NCBI GenBank assembly: GCA_905221605.1
Contig: CAJNDS010000447.1
Location: forward strand, 888,889 to 952,888
DNA length: 64,000 nucleotides
From: Symbiodinium natans
Lineage: Eukaryota > Sar > Dinophyceae > Suessiales > Symbiodiniaceae
Reading direction: 5' to 3'
Part shown: in pieces, positions 9,690 to 21,360 of the stretch
Layout of the letters: each line of letters starts with the position of its first letter
How positions within the stretch are numbered: position 1 is the stretch's first letter
The notes under the pieces: generated by a model
What the model saw: the letters and a program-made list of their open reading frames with translations, nothing else
Told to the model about the DNA's origin: nothing
Databases searched by the model: none
Made by a program: the position numbers and the translations under genes

Positions 9690-10096
9690 TCATCCGCAGG
9701 CTCGCTGATGCGGTCGCCTCGACAGCAACCGGACACGGGCACTTGCGATTGCATGCGCCAATGGCAGAGCTGTCCGACGTCGGAAAGACGTCGCGGGAAC
9801 GTCCGCCTCCCACCTTGCCGCTCGTGCCAACCTCGCCGAATCTTCTTTCTTTCTTCTGGCACGGCAGCAGCGTCCGCCCAAGATGCCCCGTAATCCGCAT
9901 GCCGATTCTGCCGCCGAGGCGAGTCCGAGGCCACCCATGCGCAGCGGCAGGGCTGCTCGCCATTGCGCAAGCACGGGTATCGTCTCCCCCCCGGATAGTA
10001 GGTTTGCGAGGCTGCGTCGTGTTCGGGGGCGAACGCGTCCGTGACGCTCGGCAAGACTTCAAAACTGTTCGGGGAGTACCGGCAGTGAAACCCCAA
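9690..10096 (-). pseudogene. Decayed reverse-transcriptase C-terminal piece (copy 2, convergent)
   Basis: Minus-strand frames contain LPSVTDAFAPEHDAA (about 10,050), then LPLRMGGLGLASA (about 9,970-9,920) in another frame, then YGASWADAAAVPEE (about 9,890). These correspond in order to the EHDAA / GGLGL / WADALP blocks of copy 1, which lies on the opposite strand next to it. Only the C-terminal part is left and it changes frame around 9,900. It points towards copy 1, so the two relics are tail to tail. Confidence 0.55.
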
Positions 10097-10199
10097 CTGG
10101 CGGGAGGAGGAACACCGATGCGAGAAAGCTCCAACATCAACATCGTTTACCCAAGACGACGGTTATGCACAGGAGCTTCTTGCAACCTGAACCGTTAGA

Positions 10200-10545
10200 C
10201 ATCTGTCAGGTCGTGATAGCAAGCGCGGCCCAGCTGCTTGCAACAAGCGAGCGGGCCAACAGCCCAGCTGCTTGCAACGAACGAGTGAACGCAATGTTTA
10301 ACCATCCCAATGGCGGTCGGCGCCCCGCGAGGCCACGTGAGTAGGCGGCCTGCTCCTCCACTCCCGCGCCGCCTGCCCAGCCCGCTGCGCATCTGCGCTC
10401 CACCTCGGCAAGCTTTCCGCAACGAGTCGGGCCCTCACGGCTCAGCCGCGAAAACCGAGTTCGATGACGGCCGTGACGCCATGCATCGTCAAGCACTCTC
10501 CGAAATGGAGCGTGGGACGTGATTGCGGAGACGATGCAGCACTCC
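10200..10545. other. Spacer without recognised gene
   Basis: GC-rich, with one short duplicated phrase (GCCCAGCTGCTTGCAA, twice in 10,228-10,280). No supportable gene. Confidence 0.5.
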
Positions 10546-11165
10546 TGTCGCGCTCCGCCGGCAAAAACACTACCATGTCCTGAACCGTAGCACAGTGCCC
10601 CCGCCCACCGGCGAGAACCGCGCTCCGCCGGCGAAAACATTTGCCCTTCCTGTCCATGCGCTCCATCGGCGACAAAATTGCCATTTGCGAATGCATACTA
10701 CCCAAGTTCCCCCCCCCCCCCACCCCCAACCACCCGCCCGGACACCCCCGCACACCCCCAGACGCCCGCACGCCACCCAATTCGGATTGCCCTCACGCTC
10801 CGCCGGCGAAGACATTGCCTTTAGCATAGCCCAATTTGTGGTTTCTTGTTCGCGCGATTGCCATTTGGCTTCCTGTCGGCGCGTTCAAAACATTGCAATT
10901 TCCTGCAAGCGTTGCCCAGTTTCGGGTTTCTTTTGCGCGCGCTGCACCGGCGAACGCATTGCCTTTTCCCAGCAAGCATAGCCCGGTTTCGGGTTTCTTG
11001 TCCGCACATTCCGCCGGCGAAGACATTGCCTTTTCCGTCGCCCAGTTTTCGGGACGCTCTCATCGCCTCTTCCTGAAACGTAACCCAGTTTCGGGTTTCT
11101 TGTCCACGCGCTCCGCCGGCGAAAACATTGCCATTTCCTGCAAGAATAGCCTAGTTTGCGCGCTC
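10546..11165. repeat. Degenerate ~75-bp minisatellite with CTCCGCCGGCGAAAACATTG core
   Basis: The core recurs near 10,555, 10,622, 10,662, 10,797, 10,944, 11,010 and 11,109, and most copies are followed by a version of CCCAGTTTCGGGTTTCTTGT. Unit length is close to 75, so the minus strand gives an open repetitive peptide (GNVFAGGA...), which I do not consider a gene. A 9-C run lies at about 10,713-10,722. Confidence 0.8.
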
Positions 11166-13130
11166 CGGTGCCATCAAGCAAGCAGGCGCCGATGCGGCGC
11201 AACTCCCGGAAACGGAGCGCCCTGAGGGAGTCAGCCCAAAACCCGAAATAGGCAGCGAGGGCATGCTCGGGCTGGCAACATGCCTAGAAGATTTCAAAAT
11301 GTATGCACATGGACTCGCAGCTTGGGGCATGCTCCGCGGCCCTGCGAAGGCCAAGTCCGCCGGGCGCAAACACAGGTGCGCATGCTCGGCCGCAGGTTGT
11401 GGCAGGGCAACGCAGGATGTCTCGGTCATGCGACGGAGCAAACGCTCTTTCTGGCAGGAGCAAGCGAAGAAAGGATAGAGCGCGAGGTCACGCTCAGCAC
11501 AGCAGGAGCAACCACGAGACTTGAAGGTCCTGGTCCAAACCCAGCAGTGTGTACTGGCTGGATATGGTTAGTGGCTGGATCTGTTAAATTACAAACATCC
11601 GACGACGTCAAATTTTCCGGCAAACATCGTTGCGAGTAGCTACGTCGCTCGTTCGGCGACGTCGCATACCGGTTGAAATCAGCTGGGCAATCCGGGCGCT
11701 GCACCAAAAAACTACACTTCTTGTCTCTATCCTGTATCGCACTTGATGTTTGTAAATCTGGCGATGGATGGCGATGGCCTGCCCCGAAGCCAACGAAAAG
11801 AGCGTCCATCGACTTTCGCGCCAGTCAGCGCCAGAGAAAACAAACTGGCCGCGAAAGGCGCCGTGCCAAGGCAAACAACCCGAACAGCAGACAACGCAAG
11901 TAATAATGAGAGACGCTTTCATCACCTGTCAGTGTCTCACTCCCATAGACGACGAGACGGCCGATGGGGCATGCTTTTGTTCTCGGAAAGCTTGCCAAAT
12001 GGCCACTCCGCGGTCCTGCCTTAATGGTGCGCATGGCGACTGGCCATGACCTTCCATGCAGCGGTCATCTTGACGGGAAGGCATGACGTTCAAGTCCCGC
12101 ACCGACATGTTCGTCGCCACCCGCACACTGGAACGCAGGCATGCAGCGAGGTCCCCGAACTCATCATGGCAGGGACGGGATTGCTAGGGCGGGACGCCGG
12201 GAACAACGCACTCAAGCTGAGGTTCTTCCTCCTTCTCCGGGGCCCACCGAGTACTGCCGTCCGCTGCGTACCACATTTGTGCGACTTTGGTGCTGCTGGA
12301 GTTCGGGACGTCCTCCGCCGACTATGTTTGCACTACAAAAGCCGACTTTGAACCACGGGAGCCTTCAACGTTGCGGTTTGCGAATCCAGAAATCCAAAAC
12401 CGCGGCCGATGACGACCGTTTCGCATTTCGCGAGCCCAGACGTCCAAACGAAGACCCACAAAGCTTGCTGCCTCAGAGGGAGCCTAACACACCAACAATC
12501 CAGGATGGGAGGAGCCGAAATTGCTGCGTTTGCCTGTCAAACACGACGTTTTGGGAGTCCTCAAGAATTCGGCGGCCACCGATGTTGACAAGAACGTGGG
12601 CACGGGGCGGCCGCCAAAGGAATCATGCTCAAGAAGCAAGCGTCGCAAATGTGTGCATCAGGTCACAAGCAACCCTGGCATTCATTTCGGGATGCGCGTT
12701 GCGTGCCGCTATCCTTCAAGATCCGCGATGGCTAAACTGCACGCGTCGCCCTAACCAGCCATCTGGCCGAAAGCGTACATTCGCGATGACAGCACACGCG
12801 CATCGGATTTCTTCTGTCCTGCATGGTCCCGTGCCTTGACTGCCGACGTTGCCCGTTGCCGCATGATCGACTGGTCGGCTCTCCACACCGGGCTGCACCC
12901 CGCTGCAAGCCACGACGACAAGCGGTCTACGGTCTACAAGAACAAGGACACCTTGAAATCGCGAAGCACCTTGCCTGTGAGCACTGCCACACGTGCCATT
13001 TAGCGCTGCGCTTTCCAGGAAACGGATTTGGCGGCCCGTGCTGTCATCGTGCCGTGGATTTTCTGGCAGCCCTGCGATGACACTGGCTGTTGTTGTCGCC
13101 GTTTGTCTTCTTATTATTCTTGTTCGCGTT
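11166..13130. other. About 2 kb without recognised gene
   Basis: Frames up to 232 residues are present (for example 12,141-12,839 +) but their composition (high Arg, Pro, Cys, Thr) and lack of any familiar motif look like chance frames in GC-rich DNA. I see no repeats of note. Confidence 0.5.
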
Positions 13131-13140
13131 TTTGCTTGTT

Positions 13141-13500
13141 ATTGTGCTGTCCTTGTCCTTGTCCTTGTCCTTGTCCTTGTCCTTGTCCTTGTGCTTGTGC
13201 TTGTGCTTGTGCTTGTGCTTGTTCTTGTTATTCTGATTCTTCACGTATTCTTTTTCTTATTCTTATTCTTATGTTAATTCCTATTCTTCTTCTTGTTCTT
13301 ATGCGTCTTCTTCTTCTTCTTCTTCTTCTTCTTCTTCTTCTTCTTCTTCTTCTTCTTCTTCTTCTTCTTCTTCTTCTTCTTCTTCTTCTTCTTCTTCTTC
13401 TTCTTCTTCTTCTTCTTCTTCTTCTTCTTCTTCGTCTTCTCCTTCTTCTTCTTCTTCTTCTTCTTCTTCTTCTTCTTCTTCTTCTTCTTCTTCTCGTGCT
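13141..13500. repeat. CTTGTC / CTTGTG hexamers and long (TTC)n tract
   Basis: 13,145-13,225 is CTTGTC then CTTGTG repeats. 13,303-13,495 is an almost uninterrupted TTC tract with two interruptions (near 13,433). One strand is pure pyrimidine, so the poly-Leu, poly-Phe, poly-Lys and poly-Arg frames here are artefacts. Confidence 0.95.
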
Positions 13501-14069
13501 TGTTGTCGCTGTCGTTGTTGTCCCTGTCGTCGCTGTCGTCGCCGGTGTTGTTGTCATCGCTGGTGATGGAAGGAGGTGCAGCAGCCAGGTTACCAAAGTG
13601 ACTTGTGTTGCTTCCTGCCAAGGTACTGGCACCGTGGTCGCACCGAGCATGCTCCCACGATCGAGGCTGGGCTTGCGAATACGCTGCACCTCCACAACAT
13701 CGCACCATAACTCCGTCTTTCGAGTTCAGGGACATGCGCAAGCCTGGAGGATGCCGCCATGCCGCGTCCTGCAAACCACAACCATATAATCCTTGACACA
13801 ATCCAGCCACATCCTTCTGGCTACTGCAAAAGGCAAAGCAAATACGGCTCAGGCTTGAGCCTCTGCCAGGCACCGCGGCCTCCACGGATATATTGACAAC
13901 ATGAGAATGGACCCAAAAGAAGAACCCAAGAACCCTCTAGCACCAACCGCAAGAGATTTGCAACATGGGCAGCTGTTCAATGCCGTGACAGCCCTAACAA
14001 GCCCCCACGAACAGTGGCAACTCGGCTTCAATGCGGCCTGGAGACCAGGAGGGGACATGCATGGCTCCA

Positions 14070-14600
14070 TCAAGGGTCCATTTGCCAATTGGAGTCTTCC
14101 AACATTAGAGCAAAAAAAAGCTGCAGGCATAAGCCCAGCAGCATCTGGGCTCGGGCTTTGGCACTTGTAGCACTTTTGTATACGGCCCTACACGTCAGAT
14201 GAATGGGCATTGCGGGAGGCTCTTGTTCTGTGACATAGCTTCTGGCTGCGTTGTGCAGGATGGCGAATGACCGCAAGCGCAGTTGTGGCATGTCAACCTC
14301 ACCCCCCACAAACTCAAAGTCCCTGTCTTTCAGTTGAATCTCATCAGCATCATGCAAGCCATCAGCATCATGCAAGCGTATAGAGCCTGGCATCGGTTCG
14401 GAGTCCGGAGCTCCGAGCTGTATGGCAGCCAGCACAAGACAGGGCTGACGACAATCGGGCGTCCCGACCAGCCCATAACAAAGAAGCCAAAAGCAAATCT
14501 CCCAAAATGCTTCGTTGCACCGGCTGTATGCTGATTGCAATCTGCTAGCCGCTGCATTCACAGATGCGCTTGCCCTGATAAGGAATGGTTTGACTCGCTG
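14070..14600 (-). CDS. Possible coding exon(s), not recognised
   Basis: A minus-strand frame reads through about 200 residues with varied composition: a hydrophobic stretch around FWEICFWLLCYGLVG, an acidic middle (LHDADEIQLKDRDFEFVGGEVD), and a second hydrophobic segment (LLGLCLQLFFALMLED). The frame's N-terminal part is the translation of a 12-bp repeat (PTEV), so only the part below about 14,600 could be real. No known family is apparent. It could be an exon of a membrane protein or a chance frame. Confidence 0.25.
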   Translation of the reverse strand, partial: QRVKPFLIRASASVNAAASRLQSAYSRCNEAFWEICFWLLCYGLVGTPDCRQPCLVLAAIQLGAPDSEPMPGSIRLHDADGLHDADEIQLKDRDFEFVGGEVDMPQLRLRSFAILHNAARSYVTEQEPPAMPIHLTCRAVYKSATSAKARAQMLLGLCLQLFFALMLEDSNWQMDP

Positions 14601-14690
14601 GGTACCTCCGTAGGCCGTAGATACCTCCGTAGGTACCTCCGTAGGTACCTCCGTCGGCACCGCTGTGGATCCCTCCGTCGGTACCATCTA
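14598..14690. repeat. 12-bp tandem repeat GGTACCTCCGTA
   Basis: About seven imperfect units, including several KpnI-like GGTACC palindromes. One unit carries TAGGCCGTAGAT in place of the core. Confidence 0.85.
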
Positions 14691-14699
14691 CATATTCCG

Positions 14700-16370
14700 G
14701 AATCGCGAGGCTGGGTTGGGTGTTGGGCCCTGTCGTATACAATACAGGCTGGATGTCAATGCGTACCAAAACTGGAACACCAGCGCCCAAATCAAGTGGA
14801 GATCTGGTAGGCCGCGCAGGGTTTTTGGCAGCGCGTGGGGAGCGATGCAGAGTCTACGTAGATTCCGGTTGTTTGGCCTGCGCTGGTTCTCAGCATTTCC
14901 TGCCAAACACCACCGCCGAGGCATCTGATCATGGGCGAGCATTCCGAATACGCGAGGGCACTTCGAAGGATGATCAGTAGGCCATGCACGTGGTATTCAA
15001 AAGTGAGTTCACAGGACTCCACAACAGCAGGGGAAGACAGCAGGTTGTCATGCTGAGGAAGATCAGGCAGCCTCGTGCATCCTTGCGCCATTGTCATCTA
15101 TCAATGCTCGGAAAGAAAGGCCGAAAGAACAAAAAGCCCTTGTCCACGAAAAAGTGCAGAAGATGACGTGCAGAGCCGTCCCTACATGCTTTTTGACTTG
15201 CCATCAAGAAAAGCCTGCACACTCTGAGTCTCAAGACCTTAAACCCGAAAATGTCCACCACCCTAAACCCGAAAACCCTCGCCCCGAATCTGATCTGGTT
15301 TCGGCTGGTCTGGCTTTGCTATGCTCGTATACGAGATGGACTTCGAACACGGGATCAACACACACACACACACACACACACAAAATTCAAACACATAGGG
15401 CGCATCAGGGAGTGCGACACGTTGCACTTTTTGAGCTCTCCTTTTTTGCAAGCAGCGGAGGTCCAAGTCCCACGGCATTTCCGGCATCCCAACAGTTCAA
15501 TCATTTTCTGTCGCCTCGGCAAGAAAACATACCACAAAACCCCCTCACTGCCATCTCACTCCTCTGCTCTCCCATCACGACACCCGACACTTGGGGCCGG
15601 CACGTCCTGGCTCACTCTTTCCTTTCTGATCTTGTTCCTCGGCCGCTCGTGCTGGAGATCACTTGCAATATCACTTGATATCACTTTCATTTTGCACTTG
15701 ATATCAAGCTTCATATCACTTCATATCACTTCGATGCTCACCATTCGGCACCATAGAACTGTCTGGGAAACCCGGCACAGTAGGTCGCCAGGCGGCGCCG
15801 TCCTCTGAACAGGGGAGCTCGCATCCAGGGACGTCTGATCCCTCAGGGCCTTAACCGGGAGCTACCCATGGAGCTTCTGAAAAGTCATAGACGTGCCTGG
15901 CTCGAGTCCCCTGGCCGACCTCAAGCAGCGCAGGGGAACGGAGGCTCGCAGTGTGCTCACCGCACTGACGCAAGAGTTTTTGTTCACCCAGAATTGGCCG
16001 AGGGACTACCCTTGCCGGGCGCAGATCTCGCGTAGTCCTGCGAGGCAGGATTATGTTGGGCAGTTGGGGCAGTCTTCCAATGCTCCATGCAGTTCAGCAC
16101 AGCCCGTTCCAGCTGAGCCTTGCTCACAGTATAATTGATCATTCGAGCATGTTACAGTACGATCATCAGGGGTCGCCCAAAACATCTGCGAAACGTTGAC
16201 ACTTGCTTGCCGCCCTTAGTCCGACCCCTCAACTTCCTCGACTCAGTCGGTCCTGTGGCTTGGCGCCGATTGGAAGCCCCACGACTGGCGGAGTCGAGTC
16301 GAGGGGTATGTGAAGTGACAGGCCACGGGATACAAATTCGCAAGGATCCTCAGCCTACAATGATCACATC
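14700..16370. other. Stretch without recognised gene; (CA)n at 15,359-15,382
   Basis: Holds a 24-base CA microsatellite and, at about 15,655-15,735, several copies of TATCACTT around TTGATATCAAG. No supportable coding sequence. Confidence 0.5.
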
Positions 16371-16374
16371 ATGA

Positions 16375-16550
16375 AGATCAAGATGACGACAATTTTGTCA
16401 TCATCATCCTCATGATCAGCATCACCATCATGGTAATGATCTTCATATTCTTCATCTCCAGAATCCCACATTGTCATGATCATCGTCATCATCGTCAAAG
16501 TCATCACTATTGTCATCATCAGCAGCACCATCATCACCATCATCCTCGAA
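16375..16550. repeat. Imperfect ATC/ATG trinucleotide-rich tract
   Basis: Dense CATCAT and GTCATCATC phrases with interruptions. The +frame gives Ile/Met/Val/His-rich peptides that I take as repeat artefacts. Confidence 0.75.
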
Positions 16551-16739
16551 GGGGTGCCCCTGGGAGAGTTAAAGACGAACACAAAGGCACAAAACCCTCA
16601 ACGTCAGGACCTTAGAGCTTTCGAGGCACCCAAGACCCACCTCGGGCAGCGCCGCCCGCCGCTTTGGCCACCGGCGCTGTCGCGGGCGGGGCGACGGTCC
16701 TGCTGCCGATGGCTCCCTCCATGTTCCTCAGCAGTCTTC

Positions 16740-19700
16740 GGGTTTAGGTAGTTTTTGCCAGGGTTTCGGGCTTAGGGTTTAGGGTTCAAGCATCTGCTTA
16801 AATTTGGGTTTAGGTTTGGGGTTTAGGTAGCGGCACTTGGCTCTCAGAGGAATGTACCAGTCATCTAGTGGGGACCGAGTCAGAAACAACGAGTCGGAAA
16901 ATGCCCGAGGCGAGCCAAATGTCGAGGAAGTTCTCAGGGGCACAGCTTGAAGTGTTTCAGGTAGGGTGGGCCGAGTTTTTTCTCTGGCACGGCCGGATTT
17001 GAGGGGTCCAGGTGGAACTTGGGCTATCATGGATTGGAGGAAAGATACAGGTGCCCCCAGATATCTAACTTGGATTACCCAAACCGCCTCGAACCCGAGA
17101 TCTTCAGTTGACTCCATTCTACCAGGAGCTAAGCTCTTGGCACACGCGGCCGCGGGTCAGGAGCGAGCCTCAGGCTCTCATATCTCAAGGGCATTGCTTG
17201 AAGAACAAGAGAGATGGTTGTTTCTCTTGGAGCCGAGCCCTCGAGAAAGCCCGAGCTCGTCTCCTGGCATTCGCGTGCGTTCGCAAGTGTGCTTTTGGGC
17301 TTTTTGGGGGGCTTTTGGGGGCCAGTTGCTTGTCACCACCACCAGCCTCCTTTCGGTCGTCGGCCGCCTTTGTCTTTGCTCTGCTTCCTGCCTTTCTCCT
17401 GGCCCCTTTCCCAGGTGCCCTTCTGTGTCGAATACGACTCCTGGCCTTTTCCTAAGGCCCTTTGTGGAGGGCCTTTTTTGCCCTTCATGGTGATGGCAAA
17501 GGCCTTGCCCTCTTTCCCTTCCTTGCCGTCCTTGCCGTCCTTGCCCTTCTCCGGGCGGCTTGCACGTATGCTGTGCGCCAACCCGTTGGAGACGTCCAAG
17601 CCTGCTCAAAGACCCAAAGCCGCTAAAGTCGGAGGCGAAGCGCTGGATGGTAGAACTTTGAAGGTCTTTGAGAGTTTGAGAGACGTCTGTGTTTGATTTT
17701 AAGTGCAACTCCCTGCCAGAACCCGGGGCCTGGCGGCATCTTGATCCTGTCTTTGCTGAGACCTTTGCCTGCCAGACGATCCGAGGAGCTCTGAGAGACC
17801 CAGGCCGGTGCAGATGGGAGCCTGAGCGTCGGAGGTTCGCTTGCAAGATGCAAATTTTAAGACCCCTAGCTGCCCTGGCTGCCCTGCTGCACTGCCCACA
17901 CTAACACGACTCGTGCTCTGGCGCACTGGGGGCCAGAATCCTGCACACAGAGGCAAAGACTTTGCCTTCATCTCCCAAGCGTACACAGAAGTGAAGACCA
18001 GCGGAGATGACCGAATGCAAATCCTGGCCCTATGCAATCGTAACGGTGACCTTCATGTTTAACGAAGGAGCCGCCGTGAGGCCTGTGTTGTATTGTTTCT
18101 TGTTTTCGGTCTTGAATTGAGGGCTTGGTCTCATGAAACCCTCAACCCTGAGTACATCAAGTAAAACCGCGATTGAATCGTGAATTCATGTAGCGGTAGC
18201 AGGTGATAAACAAACATAGCCTACATGAAAAGTGTAGAAAATTTAACTACAGCAGGTCGTGCAAAAGATTGTATTTTCTATCGAGAAACGAAGGCTAGGT
18301 GTGTCACTGTGCGGGGGGTGTAGACCAACAATGTGCCTTCGTTTATTGGGGTTGGGAGGGGAATCCTTGCAGCCTGCGTCAGATTCCGAAAAATCCTATG
18401 CCAAACAGGCTCCGCAGCTGCCCGCCTCATGAGAACGAACGGAAAAGTCCCAAGAGGTCAGAGGCAGTCAGAGGGGGGGGACAAAGCCGGGAAGAGCGCA
18501 GGGGACAGAGGACCGAGGCGGGAGAGCTTTCAGCACGACTCGGATCGCGGGAAGGCGCGCGAGACCTTGGCAAGACCTTTTCGAAAAACTGATACGCCGC
18601 GAACGCAGCGGCCCGCCGAGGTGTCTAGGGTGCGATTACCCGAATTGAGCACTCTGCGTCGTAGCGAGAGCCGCGGGTCCGGGCAGGCGCTTGCATCGCG
18701 GTAACGTCGACCTTTCAGCTCTCTTTCCCACTTGCCACACAATTTGGACGGAAAAAACTGGAGAAGAGCAACCCACCTTTCAGAATGGCTAAGGCCCCCG
18801 GCACCCGGCGTGAGTGCGCCGGTCTCGGCTCCTGCGCTAAGTCTCGGGTTGCGGGTGTTACTGTTGCGCAAAGGACATTGTCTATCATTGTCTCTTTTAT
18901 CTACTATTTATCTACTATTCATCTCCTGTCAATCTACTACAATCTACCGTTGTCAACTATCAATATTGCTAGAAATTCTTGCCTATGATTACATATTTAT
19001 TGTCCGAGAATCTTTGCCATGTAGGTATCTTACCTTGCGCAGGGTTCCGAGTGCATTTAGAGATGGTAAAGTTTCTAGGGTCATTTTTGGGTTTTGGCCC
19101 TTCGGCTGTTGGGAGCGTATAGAGGGCTTTTGTGCTTTGGGGTGTTTAAGGCTTCGGGGCCGAGCTTTCGGGATTAAGGCCTTCTAGCTGGAGATATCAA
19201 GGGTCCTGCTTTCGTATGTGCCCTTTTTCCCCTGGAACCCAAAGCCACCTCCTGATTCCACCAGGCATCTGCTCTCCACCCTTCTTCCCAGTCTTCGTCC
19301 CATCCTGACATCGATGCACCATGGTGCAAGCCGGGCTCGAATGTTTAGGGTTTAGGGTTCAGGGTTCAGGGTTCAGGGTTTAGGGTTTAGGGTTTAGGGT
19401 TCAGGGCTTGGTACAGGGTTTAGTGTTCAGAACACCGCCTGCGCCCCAGCCATCCCAGTCGGCATAGTCGTATGCTCCATTGCCTGGCATGGCATGGTTA
19501 AGCTGATGGGCCATACGATACTGCATCCAGTAGACCCTGACATCCAGAAGGCTTTCAAGATCCCCGGAACTCCTAATCCCCCAATCCCCTTGTTTTGCAG
19601 AGCATGCAGAGCCTAAATTCACAAAACCCCATTCGACCCGAAGCCCCCCCATCCTTGAACCCTACCAGACCTTGAACTCCCAAACCCTGAACCCTGTAGC

Positions 19701-21350
19701 CCCGTAATCTCCTGAGTTCCTAAACCCTAAACAAAACTCCTCAACATTAGGCCTCCTGACCCGGGCCTACACCCTAAACCTTGCAGGTTTGACGTCTCTC
19801 GTTGTTCGAAGATTTGCAGGAAGCCGATCCCAGCAAGACTCAAGTTTGTGTCGGCTCATGATTTTCCGTGAGTCCGTTGCGCACTCTAGTTCGGAGTTTT
19901 CTGCAGCTAGGGATTCGCCTCGGCTTCCAGCTGAAACAAGAGGTCTTGAACCCTTGGCAGCTCCCTGCCCACCCCGCCCAAGCTTTCACTTTTGGAACTG
20001 ACACACGAGAGGTCCGCCAGCAAGCCTAAACATGCCGCAAGCTCAATAGCACTTCGGGCTCTCAGAGCTTCAGGTTTACAGTCGGTTGCTCTTCTTTCCT
20101 CGGCCCGCGATCGCTTTCCGTATCTGCAGAGCCCAACCGAGCGGACTGGACACTCAAAGGCGCACCGCTTGGACTGCCGAGGCACGCGCAAGGGGTTCAC
20201 AATAACGATCCTCATGCACCCACGGTCCCGTGCAACGTCTTGTTGAGTTTAATCTTCGTGCTGCAAGCTGTACAAGGGGACACCCACCAAAGAAACCCGC
20301 GTCTTTGCACATGTCTAGTTCCGATCTTGCTGGAGTAGCGGTCGCATGAAACAAGTGAGGGTGCGTTGTAAAGATTTAAACAGTGCACACTTCGAGAGCC
20401 GAGGTTTCAGGTCGCATTTTGGAAACTCCTAGCCCCTAAGCAGACCCTAAACCACCACCCTGAACCCGGCAGACCATGAACTTTTACAGAACCCTGAAAC
20501 CCCCCGAACGCCGACACACCCTGAACCCTAGATCCTGAACTCCTACACATTCTTACACCCGCGGAACCCTAAGCAAACCCTACTAAAGACCCCAAACTGC
20601 AAACACACAAGCCCCAAACTCCCAAACCCTAAGCGTAGACCCCAAAGTCCTCCACCTTGTTTCCTAGGTTCAAGGAGGCCCTTCAAACCCGAACTCCCAG
20701 CCTAAACCCTAAACCCGAGAAACCAGAAAAGGCCCCAAGAAACCCCAAGCTAAACTAGCAACATGTCCTAAATCCTCAGCCCCTACACCCAAACCGCCCC
20801 AACAGAAGAGATGCTCCGGCCTGGGGTTGTCCACGCCGACCCTCGTAGTCGGGACATCGGAGCTACCATCACATGGCCAAACGAGGAAGCATGGAGTAGC
20901 GTTGGTGCTAAGATGTGCTTATCACTCTTTTCTGGTTGGTGGTTTCTTGGTGGAATTATCGCCCGTCATTGTTTGGGTGGCTTGTTCAAGCGTACGATGT
21001 GTGGGATTCGATGTATTCGATGTAGTCCCTCGGAGAGGCATGCAGAGCACTCAGAGCTCCTTCTCCGGGGGTTGGGGTCTGAGGGATTCACACTGGCCCT
21101 GAGCCAAGGAAAATTCATTTTGATCCCAAGGGAAAACCTCTGAGCCACAAGCTGCCAGGGTTGCCGGAAAGATTAGAAAGCTTCGCTGAAGGAGCCGGAT
21201 ATGAACGGGCCTCACATACCTCAGACAACTGGCGTTTCAGCGACTTGCAGCACCACACACCTCTCAAAAGGTCGAAATCAGAACATCTCTCACGACGTTC
21301 GATGCACAGCCAACTTGCAGGCACGTTGTGTTTTCTCAGCGAAGGGCTAG
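16740..21350. other. Gene-poor DNA with scattered telomere-like TTTAGGG/CCCTAAA phrases
   Basis: GGGTTTAGG-type phrases occur at about 16,740-16,830 and 19,340-19,430. The opposite orientation (ACCCTAAACC, CCTGAACCC) is dense at about 19,650-19,780 and 20,440-20,790. Between these I find no protein family. Frames such as 17,214-17,696 (+) and 18,732-19,187 (+) have no recognisable content. Confidence 0.55.
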
Positions 21351-21360
21351 GGTTCCTTCG

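Noticed and set aside
12141-12839. 232-residue plus-strand frame
   Set aside because: No recognisable motif, and composition typical of chance frames in GC-rich DNA.
13228-13885. Poly-Leu, poly-Phe, poly-Arg and poly-Lys frames
   Set aside because: Produced by the TTC microsatellite.
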